Shown: positions 1 to 5,930 of the stretch, piece by piece
How positions within the stretch are numbered: the stretch's first letter is position 1
How the letters are laid out: every line of letters starts with the position of its first letter
From: an uncultured Streptococcus sp.
GTDB lineage: Bacteria; Bacillota; Bacilli; Lactobacillales; Streptococcaceae
Direction of reading: 5' to 3'
NCBI GenBank assembly: GCA_902479835.1
Contig: CABSQC010000026.1
Span: 1-9,071 of the forward strand
Length of the DNA: 9,071 nt
Made by a program: the position numbers and the translations under genes
Notes under the pieces: model-generated
The model's database searches: none
The model's input: only the letters and a program-made list of their open reading frames with translations
What the model was told of the DNA's origin: nothing

Positions 1-2768
1 TTCCAAAAATCGAAAAGAAAGAAACCCGCTATGTCTTATCAGCCGTTGGGCAGGAGGATGAATACTCTGGTCAATTCTTGTGGACCCTGCGCATTCGTCG
101 CTTGCCAGACGAGCGCTCTTATGTGATCAGAGATGTGCTAGCTTTTTTGCAGACCCTTCAGAAAGAAGTCCACTTTGCAATTGGCAAAAGTTACTATGAA
201 CCTATTTCTTACTTAGAATTTGATGGACCTAGTCAGGATGTGATCAATTTCCTACAAGGCTTGGTCACAGATAGTGGATCAAAAGAGCAAGATTTCTTTC
301 CCAATGCTGGGCGCCATCTTTATTTTCCACCGACTCTATTTGAAGAAGCTGTAGAATTACTAATGAATTTGGATTCCTTCCTCTTGCAATATAGCTTGTA
401 TGATTTTTCTGAAGTCTATTTTCAGGATGTCCATGGGGAGGAAGATCTCTTTCATTTTCAGGTGGAAGACCATGGTGATTTTTACGAATTGATCATTACT
501 GAGCCACAAGTGAAGGTTGTCGAGTCTGCTGTTTACCTGTTTCGAAATGGTGTCTTCTATCACCTGACGCCCCAACAGCGGACCCTATGGAAGGCTATCC
601 AGGATCTTCCAATGGACCAGGATCGCAAAAAACGCCTGCATTTTGATCCAACGGACCAGACCAAACTTTCCTATAGTTTAAAAGAGTTTAAAAAACTGGG
701 GCAAATAACAGCACCGACGAGCTTTCTAATCCATGATTTCACTCCAGAATTTCATTTTGATTTGGCACAGGACCAGACTGTTTTACTAGATGTAGTCTTT
801 CAATACGAAGATCGTGCGGTGACCACGCGTGAGGAGCTTCTCAATCTTCCTTATTCCAGTGATTTTGATAAGGAACAAGAAGTCTTTGCAACCATGCTAG
901 CAGCAGGTTTTACGGATGATTTTTCTTCTCAAAGAAGTCCTTTATCAAGTGAGCAAATCTATCCATTCTTTCACAAACAGATCCCGACTTTTGAAACTTT
1001 AGGAGAGGTTGTCCTCTCTGATAGCCTTTTAGATCTTTATCAAGTGGAGCGTCCAAAAATTGATGTTAAAACCAATGGCAGTCTACTGGAGATTGGCTTC
1101 GACTTTGAAAGTGTGGATCCAGCTGAAGTGGACCAGGTCCTCAAAGCACTGGTAGGGCAAGAAGATTATTTTGTCAGCCATACAGGGAAAGTTCTTGTCT
1201 TTGATGAAGAAACCAAGAAGATCAGTCGCGCTTTAGCAGATCTGCGCGCTAAGATGAGCAAGGGTGGGAAACTACAAGCCCGTCGGATTGCTGCTTATCA
1301 GCTATCTGATTTGTTGGCAGATCAAGACAATGTTCATTTTTCAGAAGAATTTCAAAATTTGGCTCATGATCTGACTCATCCAGAAGATTACCAACTTCCT
1401 CAGATGACAATCCAAGCAACCCTAAGGGATTATCAAGAGATCGGGGTCAAATGGTTCTCCATGCTAAATCATTATGGTTTTGGTGGTGTTTTAGCGGATG
1501 ATATGGGGCTTGGGAAAACCCTACAGACCATTTCCTTTTTGACCAGTGTTGCAAAAAAAGAAACTAAAATCTTGATTCTAGCTCCGTCTAGTCTCATCTA
1601 CAACTGGAAACAAGAATTTTCAAAATTTGCTCCTCAGATGGAAGTGGCAGTCGTTTACGGCCTCAAGCAACATCGCGATGAACTCATTGCAACCAATCCT
1701 CAGGTAGTCATTACGAGTTACGCCTCTTTCCGTCAGGATGTGGAGGAATACCAGAAAAATCAATATGAATACCTAATTCTAGATGAAGCTCAGGTCATGA
1801 AAAATGCCCAAACCAAGATTGCCCAACACTTACGTGGCTTTGAGGTTCCGCATGTGTTTGCCCTATCTGGGACACCGATTGAAAATCATGTGGGTGAACT
1901 CTGGTCCATTTTCCAAATTGTCCTTCCAGGGCTCTTCCCAGCTAAAAAAGAATTTCAAAAATTGAGTCCTGAGACCATTGCACGATTTGTCAAACCTTTT
2001 GTCATGAGACGGAAAAAAGATGAAGTGCTCCAAGAATTACCGGACTTGATTGAAACAACCTACCACAATGAGTTGGATGAAAGCCAAAAAACGATCTATT
2101 TGGCTCAATTAAAACAAATTCAAGATCGGGTTCGAAGCTCTAGCGAGGAAGAACTAAATCGGAGTAAGGTGGAAATTCTCTCGGGTCTCATGCGCCTTCG
2201 CCAAATCTGTGATACCCCCGCCCTCTTTATGGAAGACTATCAGGGAGATAGTGGGAAATTGGAGAGCCTTCGAGATCTTTTGGGTCAAATCAAGGATGGC
2301 GAACACCGGGTTTTGATCTTCTCTCAATTTAGAGGCATGCTGGATATCCTAGAGCAGGAGATTGACCAGCTTGGCATGACCTCCTTTAAAATCACAGGTT
2401 CTACTCCCGCTAAAGATCGACAAGAAATGACCAATGCTTTTAATGCAGGTGAGCGCCATGCTTTTCTCATTTCTCTGAAGGCTGGAGGGGTTGGATTGAA
2501 CCTCACTGGTGCCGATACGGTCATCTTAGTCGATTTGTGGTGGAATCCTGCAGTGGAAGACCAGGCTATTGGCCGTGCTCACCGAATGGGTCAGGAACAA
2601 AATGTTGAAGTTTACCGCATGATCACCCGTGGAACGATTGAAGAAAAAATCCAGGAACTCCAAGCATCTAAAAGACACTTGGTCTCAACGATTCTAGATG
2701 GAACGGAAACACGATCTAGTTTATCGGTTGAGGAAATTCGTGAGATTCTTGGAATTCAGTCAGAATAG
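1..2768 (+). CDS. SNF2-family DEAD-like ATPase/helicase, 5'-truncated by the window edge
   Basis: This is the C-terminal 921 residues of a bacterial SNF2-type (superfamily 2) ATPase; the reading frame is open from base 3 with no stop. The TTG at 78 is an internal Leu codon, not a start. From memory, streptococcal homologues are about 1030 residues, so roughly 110 are missing, where such proteins carry a SWIM zinc finger. Counting from base 3, residues ~1-450 resemble the SNF2-associated region. The ATPase core then shows motif I DDMGLGKT (Lys codon 1515-1517), motif II DEAQ (1782-1793, the variant found in many prokaryotic SNF2 proteins instead of DEAH), motif III SGTPIENH (from 1866), a GGVGLNLTGAD segment and motif VI QAIGRAHRMGQ (2562-2594). 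All catalytic motifs are intact. Family knowledge predicts ATP-driven translocation on duplex DNA or remodelling of a nucleic-acid complex; its substrate in streptococci is not evident. No terminator separates it from the next gene, so readthrough is likely. Confidence 0.95.
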   Translation, partial: PKIEKKETRYVLSAVGQEDEYSGQFLWTLRIRRLPDERSYVIRDVLAFLQTLQKEVHFAIGKSYYEPISYLEFDGPSQDVINFLQGLVTDSGSKEQDFFPNAGRHLYFPPTLFEEAVELLMNLDSFLLQYSLYDFSEVYFQDVHGEEDLFHFQVEDHGDFYELIITEPQVKVVESAVYLFRNGVFYHLTPQQRTLWKAIQDLPMDQDRKKRLHFDPTDQTKLSYSLKEFKKLGQITAPTSFLIHDFTPEFHFDLAQDQTVLLDVVFQYEDRAVTTREELLNLPYSSDFDKEQEVFATMLAAGFTDDFSSQRSPLSSEQIYPFFHKQIPTFETLGEVVLSDSLLDLYQVERPKIDVKTNGSLLEIGFDFESVDPAEVDQVLKALVGQEDYFVSHTGKVLVFDEETKKISRALADLRAKMSKGGKLQARRIAAYQLSDLLADQDNVHFSEEFQNLAHDLTHPEDYQLPQMTIQATLRDYQEIGVKWFSMLNHYGFGGVLADDMGLGKTLQTISFLTSVAKKETKILILAPSSLIYNWKQEFSKFAPQMEVAVVYGLKQHRDELIATNPQVVITSYASFRQDVEEYQKNQYEYLILDEAQVMKNAQTKIAQHLRGFEVPHVFALSGTPIENHVGELWSIFQIVLPGLFPAKKEFQKLSPETIARFVKPFVMRRKKDEVLQELPDLIETTYHNELDESQKTIYLAQLKQIQDRVRSSSEEELNRSKVEILSGLMRLRQICDTPALFMEDYQGDSGKLESLRDLLGQIKDGEHRVLIFSQFRGMLDILEQEIDQLGMTSFKITGSTPAKDRQEMTNAFNAGERHAFLISLKAGGVGLNLTGADTVILVDLWWNPAVEDQAIGRAHRMGQEQNVEVYRMITRGTIEEKIQELQASKRHLVSTILDGTETRSSLSVEEIREILGIQSE

Positions 2769-2769
2769 C

Positions 2770-2797
2770 TTGAAAAATTCTGTGAATAGTTTATAAT
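2770..2797 (+). promoter_or_regulatory. Sigma-A-type promoter for the disordered-protein gene and murC
   Basis: TTGAAA (2770-2775) and a perfect TATAAT (2792-2797) are separated by 16 bases. The -35 matches the consensus at 5 of 6 positions. The promoter begins one base after the SNF2 stop codon. The predicted transcription start is near 2803-2805, which leaves about 20 bases of leader before the ATG at 2824 and excludes the in-frame ATG at 2800 from this transcript. There is no extended -10 TG. It would give the next two genes expression independent of the SNF2 gene. Confidence 0.75.
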
Positions 2798-2823
2798 TAA
2801 TGGAGTGTCGAAAGGAAGAAAGC

Positions 2824-3474
2824 ATGACAGAAAAATATTTTCCTCAAGTAGGGGATAATGAGTTGATGTTAACAGAGATGCCCCACATGAACCTGTATGA
2901 TGAAACAGACTTGATTAGTAACATTACAGGCGACTATGTGGATAAAAATTATTTGGAATGGCAACCGATTGCTGAAAATACCAAACCCAAGCATCCCTAT
3001 CATCAACCATTAGAAGAGCCCCTACCAAAAAGACGGCCAGTAAGAAAACCTGATTTTAAAGAACCGATTGATAAAAAAAATCCTGCCAATCGTTATGCAG
3101 AGGAAGCTAGAGAGCGTGCGCGTGAAGATTTGAAAAAGAAACGTACAGCTCCCTACCTGACTACAGAGCTAGTGGCTACCACAAGTAAGCGGAAAAAACC
3201 GTTTATTTCAGAACGAAAACCTGGCCAGCCAACAGCACCTTTCCAAAAGGAAAACCCGGGCGAATTGTTGAAATATAGCAAACGCTTGCGTCAGGATCAG
3301 TTGATCCTTGCTGAGTTCGAATCTGCAGAAGAACCAGAAGTCGCAGAACCTACTGAAAAGAAAAACAATTATGATTTCTTAAAGACCAGCCAAATATACA
3401 ATAACGATCAGCACAAGTTGAAACCACAGCCGATCAAGCAAGAATTGGATTTAACCCATCTAGATCAAGAATAA
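2824..3474 (+). CDS. Uncharacterised, probably disordered charged protein upstream of murC
   Basis: I do not recognise a domain in these 216 residues. The start chosen is ATG 2824, with AGGAAG (2813-2818) five bases upstream; the in-frame ATG at 2800 would lie upstream of the predicted transcription start. There is no signal peptide, membrane segment or Cys, and only one Trp (W46). Residues 1-50 are acidic and aromatic-rich (LYDETDLISN, DYVDKNYLEW). Residues ~64-135 are rich in Lys, Arg and Pro, with a charged helix-like stretch at ~88-107 (YAEEARERAR). Residues 165-180 are Glu-rich, followed by a compact hydrophobic/aromatic motif NYDFLKTSQIYN (182-193). Such alternation of charged linkers with short motifs suggests a cytoplasmic adaptor or scaffold rather than an enzyme; that is inference. 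Its TAA overlaps the murC ribosome binding site, so the two are probably translated together. From memory, a hypothetical gene occupies this slot in other streptococci. An A8 run lies at 3073-3080. Confidence 0.85.
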   Translation: MTEKYFPQVGDNELMLTEMPHMNLYDETDLISNITGDYVDKNYLEWQPIAENTKPKHPYHQPLEEPLPKRRPVRKPDFKEPIDKKNPANRYAEEARERAREDLKKKRTAPYLTTELVATTSKRKKPFISERKPGQPTAPFQKENPGELLKYSKRLRQDQLILAEFESAEEPEVAEPTEKKNNYDFLKTSQIYNNDQHKLKPQPIKQELDLTHLDQE

Positions 3475-3478
3475 GGAG
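3473..3478 (+). promoter_or_regulatory. murC ribosome binding site overlapping the upstream stop codon
   Basis: AAGGAG shares bases with the TAA (3472-3474) of the preceding gene and sits five bases before the murC ATG. Ribosomes ending the upstream gene therefore terminate on the murC initiation site, which suggests translational coupling. Confidence 0.75.
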
Positions 3479-3483
3479 AATAC

Positions 3484-4818
3484 ATGTCTAACACATACCA
3501 TTTTATTGGAATTAAAGGAGCAGGGATGAGTGCTTTAGCTCTCATGCTTCACCAAATGGGACATACAGTTCAGGGGTCAGATGTTGAAAAGTATTACTTT
3601 ACGCAACGTGGCTTGGAACAAGCAGGAATTCAAATTTATCCATTTGATGTGAAAAATTTGGAAGGCGACAAGATCCTCATTGCCGGGAATGCTTTCCGTC
3701 CAGATAACAATGTGGAAATTGCTTATGCAGATGAGCATGGCCTAACCTATAAACGCTACCATGAATTCCTTGGTGAATTTATGCGTGACTTCGTCAGCAT
3801 GGGGGTTGCCGGAGCACACGGAAAAACCTCAACAACAGGGATGCTTTCTCACGTCTTATCAAATATCACTGATACCAGTTATTTGATTGGTGACGGGACA
3901 GGTCGTGGCTCTGCTGCAGCTAAATACTTTGTTTTTGAATCAGATGAGTATGAACGCCACTTTATGCCTTACCATCCTGAATACAGCATCATCACCAATA
4001 TTGACTTTGACCATCCAGACTATTTCACAAGTTTAGAAGATGTCTTTAATGCCTTTAACGATTATGCTAAACAAATCAGTAAGGGACTTTTCATCTACGG
4101 GGAAGACAAAGAATTGCGTCGGATTACCTCATCAGCACCAATTTATTACTATGGTTTTGACAAAGAGAATAATGATTTTGTAGCAAGCAACTTGCTTCGC
4201 TCAACAACAGGTTCAACCTTCAATGTTCATTTCCGTGGAGAAGATTTGGGGCAATTCCATATTCCAACATTTGGTCGTCACAACATCATGAATGCCACAG
4301 CTGTCATTGGCTTGCTTCATATTGCAGGATTTGACTTAAATTTGGTCCGCGAGCATTTGAAGACCTTTGCTGGAGTGAAACGCCGCTTCACTGAAAAAGT
4401 AGTCAATGGAACAGTCATCATTGATGACTTTGCGCACCATCCAACGGAAATTATTGCAACCTTGGATGCGGCCCGTCAAAAATACCCAAGTAAAGAAATC
4501 GTAGCCATTTTCCAACCACATACCTTTACACGGACCATTGCCTTGTTAGATGAATTTGCAGAAGCGTTGAATCAAGCAGATGCTGTTTACTTGGCACAGA
4601 TCTATGGTTCTGCACGGGAAGTCGATCACGGAGATGTGAAGGTTGAAGATTTGGAAGCAAAAATTGTCAAACGTTCAGCGATTATTACAGCTGAGAATGT
4701 TTCTCCTCTTCTTGATCATGACAATGCGGTCTATGTCTTTATGGGAGCTGGAGATATTCAAACCTATGAATACTCATTTGAGCGTTTATTATCTAGTTTG
4801 ACGCATAGTGTACAATAA
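3484..4818 (+). CDS. murC: UDP-N-acetylmuramate--L-alanine ligase
   Basis: MurC is the cytoplasmic ATP-dependent ligase that adds L-Ala to UDP-MurNAc, the first amino acid of the peptidoglycan stem peptide. The 444-residue protein is complete. It has the N-terminal Rossmann-like UDP-binding loop [11 protein letters not shown] (9-19), the ATP P-loop [10 protein letters not shown] (109-118, Lys114), the acidic FESDEYE segment (151-157), [10 protein letters not shown] (171-180), the Mur-ligase motif [10 protein letters not shown] (264-273), and the C-terminal [10 protein letters not shown] (313-322) and FQPHTFTR (343-350) typical of MurC. The order matches the three-domain Mur ligase fold. AHGKTST in place of the common THGKTTT is a small variation and should remain functional. 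It probably forms an operon with the gene nine bases upstream, and its transcript likely ends at the hairpin directly downstream. Being essential, it should be intact in all strains. Confidence 0.98.
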   Translation: MSNTYHFIGIKGAGMSALALMLHQMGHTVQGSDVEKYYFTQRGLEQAGIQIYPFDVKNLEGDKILIAGNAFRPDNNVEIAYADEHGLTYKRYHEFLGEFMRDFVSMGVAGAHGKTSTTGMLSHVLSNITDTSYLIGDGTGRGSAAAKYFVFESDEYERHFMPYHPEYSIITNIDFDHPDYFTSLEDVFNAFNDYAKQISKGLFIYGEDKELRRITSSAPIYYYGFDKENNDFVASNLLRSTTGSTFNVHFRGEDLGQFHIPTFGRHNIMNATAVIGLLHIAGFDLNLVREHLKTFAGVKRRFTEKVVNGTVIIDDFAHHPTEIIATLDAARQKYPSKEIVAIFQPHTFTRTIALLDEFAEALNQADAVYLAQIYGSAREVDHGDVKVEDLEAKIVKRSAIITAENVSPLLDHDNAVYVFMGAGDIQTYEYSFERLLSSLTHSVQ

Positions 4819-4825
4819 GAGATGA

Positions 4826-4857
4826 TTGAGTCTGGAATCGATTGGTTCCAGACTCAA
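4826..4857 (+). terminator. Perfect hairpin after murC; terminator or attenuator
   Basis: TTGAGTCTGGAA (4826-4837) pairs with TTCCAGACTCAA (4846-4857): 12 perfect base pairs, extendable inward by a T-G and a C-G pair to leave a GATT loop. It starts eight bases after the murC stop. The following sequence is ATTTATCTGT, a weak U-tract, so termination may be incomplete. Since no promoter is clear between it and the acetyltransferase genes, partial readthrough could set their expression. Confidence 0.7.
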
Positions 4858-4885
4858 ATTTATCTGTCCACTGAAGGAGTATGAG

Positions 4886-4903
4886 ATGAGGAAAGCAGGA
4901 TGA
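4886..4903 (+). other. Possible five-codon leader ORF (MRKAG) before the first acetyltransferase
   Basis: ATG 4886 lies six bases after a strong AAGGAG (4874-4879) and reads M-R-K-A-G-stop. Its TGA (4901-4903) overlaps both candidate starts of the next gene (ATG 4900 and ATG 4903). This geometry would allow terminating ribosomes to reinitiate on the acetyltransferase gene. It may be chance, because a second, weaker GAGG (4888-4891) can serve ATG 4900 directly. Confidence 0.3.
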
Positions 4904-5316
4904 TGATTCGATCAATCACCCCAGCTGATCAAGAACAGTTGCTGTTGCTAGAAGAAGAACTTCATGACAATGAAGAAAAGAAGCACAAGGCCACTCTTGA
5001 GGAAGCGCTAGGTTCGAAGGGAGCCATTTCTTTGCTTGCAGAGCAGGCGGGGGATGCTGTGGCTTACTTGTTGGCGACAGAAGACCAGCCTTTAAAAGGA
5101 GACCTAATTGTATTGCGATTAGCAGTGAGACCAGCCTTTCAAGGTCAAGGTTATGGTTCTATTTTGATCGCTGCTTTAAAGGATCTAGCTGTTCAAATGG
5201 AAAAGAAAGCCATTTGGATCGATTGCCCAGAAAACTTACTATCTTATTTTGCCCAGCAAGGATTCCGGGATGAAGCTGAGTCTGATCGAGGTGTCCATAT
5301 GGTTTGGGAACGATAG
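4900..5316 (+). CDS. GNAT-family N-acetyltransferase
   Basis: A 138-residue protein of the GNAT fold, which moves an acyl group from acyl-CoA to an amine. The acetyl-CoA-binding motif A is clear: LRLAVRPAFQGQGYGSILI (72-90), with QGQGYG (81-86) as the pyrophosphate loop. It follows a beta strand (residues ~69-76) and precedes a helix (87-100). Motif B is near YFAQQGF (116-122). The N-terminal IRSITPADQEQL is typical of the family, and residues 18-37 are a very charged Glu/Lys-rich helix where substrate specificity usually lies. Two adjacent ATGs (4900, 4903) are possible starts; I chose the first, with GAGG eight bases upstream. The substrate cannot be told from sequence. It is not a close copy of the following acetyltransferase. 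The 81-base gap after murC holds the hairpin and a possible leader ORF, and no convincing promoter. Confidence 0.9.
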   Translation: MMIRSITPADQEQLLLLEEELHDNEEKKHKATLEEALGSKGAISLLAEQAGDAVAYLLATEDQPLKGDLIVLRLAVRPAFQGQGYGSILIAALKDLAVQMEKKAIWIDCPENLLSYFAQQGFRDEAESDRGVHMVWER

Positions 5317-5320
5317 GAGG
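5315..5320 (+). promoter_or_regulatory. Consensus ribosome binding site between the two acetyltransferase genes
   Basis: A full AGGAGG overlaps the TAG (5314-5316) of the upstream gene. It stands five bases before ATG 5326 and eight before ATG 5329, so either codon can initiate. The overlap implies translational coupling of the pair. Confidence 0.75.
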
Positions 5321-5325
5321 GGTAA

Positions 5326-5838
5326 ATGATGAAAGAAAAGATTCACATTAGACAGGCAGAGCTGCAGGATTTGGATGCCATCGAGCGCATTGAGCTTGAG
5401 AATTTCTCAGAAGAAGAAGCGATTGCGCGTGAGATTTTAAAAGATCACATTGAAAAGATTCAAACGACATTTCTTGTAGCAGAGTGCCAAGGTCAGATTT
5501 TAGGCTATTTAGAAGGACCTGTTAGACCAGAGCGCTATTTGATCGATTCCTCTTTTTCAGAGGTTGAAGATCTAAGCCAGTTAGAAAAGGGCTTTATTTC
5601 CATTACGAGTCTATCCATTGCTAAAGAAGCCCAAGGACTTAGAGTGGGAACCCTTTTGCTTGAAGCGATGAAAGAGATTGCGTTGAAAGATAATCGTCAA
5701 GGAATCAATTTGACCTGTCATGATTATTTGATTCCTTATTACGAAAAGCAAGGATTTACCAATGAGGGGCTTTCAGAATCCCAATATGCGGGTGAAGTTT
5801 GGTACAATCTGGTCTGGGAAAATGAAAACCTTGATTAA
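5326..5838 (+). CDS. GNAT-family N-acetyltransferase, AANAT-like
   Basis: This 170-residue GNAT protein resembles the arylalkylamine N-acetyltransferase (AANAT) subgroup more than RimI. The resemblance rests on an N-terminal IELENF (22-27), the strand and motif A ITSLSIAKEAQGLRVGTLLLEAM (93-115), and the C-terminal LTCHDYLIPYYEKQGF (129-144), which parallels the AANAT segment containing the catalytic Tyr (here probably Tyr139). The CoA loop is QGLRVG (103-108), with Arg in place of the usual central Gly. The two His residues used as base relay in vertebrate AANAT appear to be Ser92 and Thr94 here; this is a by-eye alignment from memory. The acceptor is unknown; an amine or polyamine is possible. 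ATG 5326 or ATG 5329 can start it. It follows the other acetyltransferase by nine bases, clearly co-transcribed. No terminator is evident before the mltG promoter. Confidence 0.88.
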   Translation: MMKEKIHIRQAELQDLDAIERIELENFSEEEAIAREILKDHIEKIQTTFLVAECQGQILGYLEGPVRPERYLIDSSFSEVEDLSQLEKGFISITSLSIAKEAQGLRVGTLLLEAMKEIALKDNRQGINLTCHDYLIPYYEKQGFTNEGLSESQYAGEVWYNLVWENENLD

Positions 5839-5870
5839 ATAGGTATTTTGAAGAAGAAGGGCGATTTGTA

Positions 5871-5899
5871 TTGCTTTTCTAAATCTTTTAAGATATAAT
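5871..5899 (+). promoter_or_regulatory. Likely promoter of mltG
   Basis: A perfect TATAAT (5894-5899) has TTGCTT (5871-5876) 17 bases upstream; the -35 matches the consensus at only three of six positions. Transcription would begin near 5905-5907, giving a leader of about 25 bases to the TTG start at 5931 but only a few bases to ATG 5910. Confidence 0.6.
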
Positions 5900-5916
5900 A
5901 TTAAGGATTATGATGA

Positions 5917-5922
5917 GGGAGG
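5917..5922 (+). promoter_or_regulatory. Ribosome binding site that selects the TTG start of mltG
   Basis: GGGAGG lies eight bases before TTG 5931. The upstream in-frame ATGs at 5910 and 5913 have only AAGGA (5903-5907), two and five bases away, which is at or upstream of the predicted transcription start. This favours TTG as the real start. Confidence 0.65.
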
Positions 5923-5930
5923 TCAATTAT

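Noticed and set aside
78..80. TTG as the start of the SNF2 protein
   Set aside because: The frame is open upstream to base 3 with protein-like sequence, and the family is about 110 residues longer than what is present in the window.
1782..1793. DEAQ instead of DEAH in the SNF2 Walker B motif as a defect
   Set aside because: DEAQ is a common natural variant in prokaryotic SNF2 proteins, and all other motifs are intact.
4881..4889. ATG AGA TGA minimal ORF after AAGGAG
   Set aside because: The start codon is only one base from the ribosome site, too close for initiation; ATG 4886 is better spaced.
4900..5838. The acetyltransferase pair as a toxin-antitoxin module of the GNAT type
   Set aside because: Neither protein is accompanied by a ribbon-helix-helix antitoxin, and both are acetyltransferases; the setting is core chromosome.
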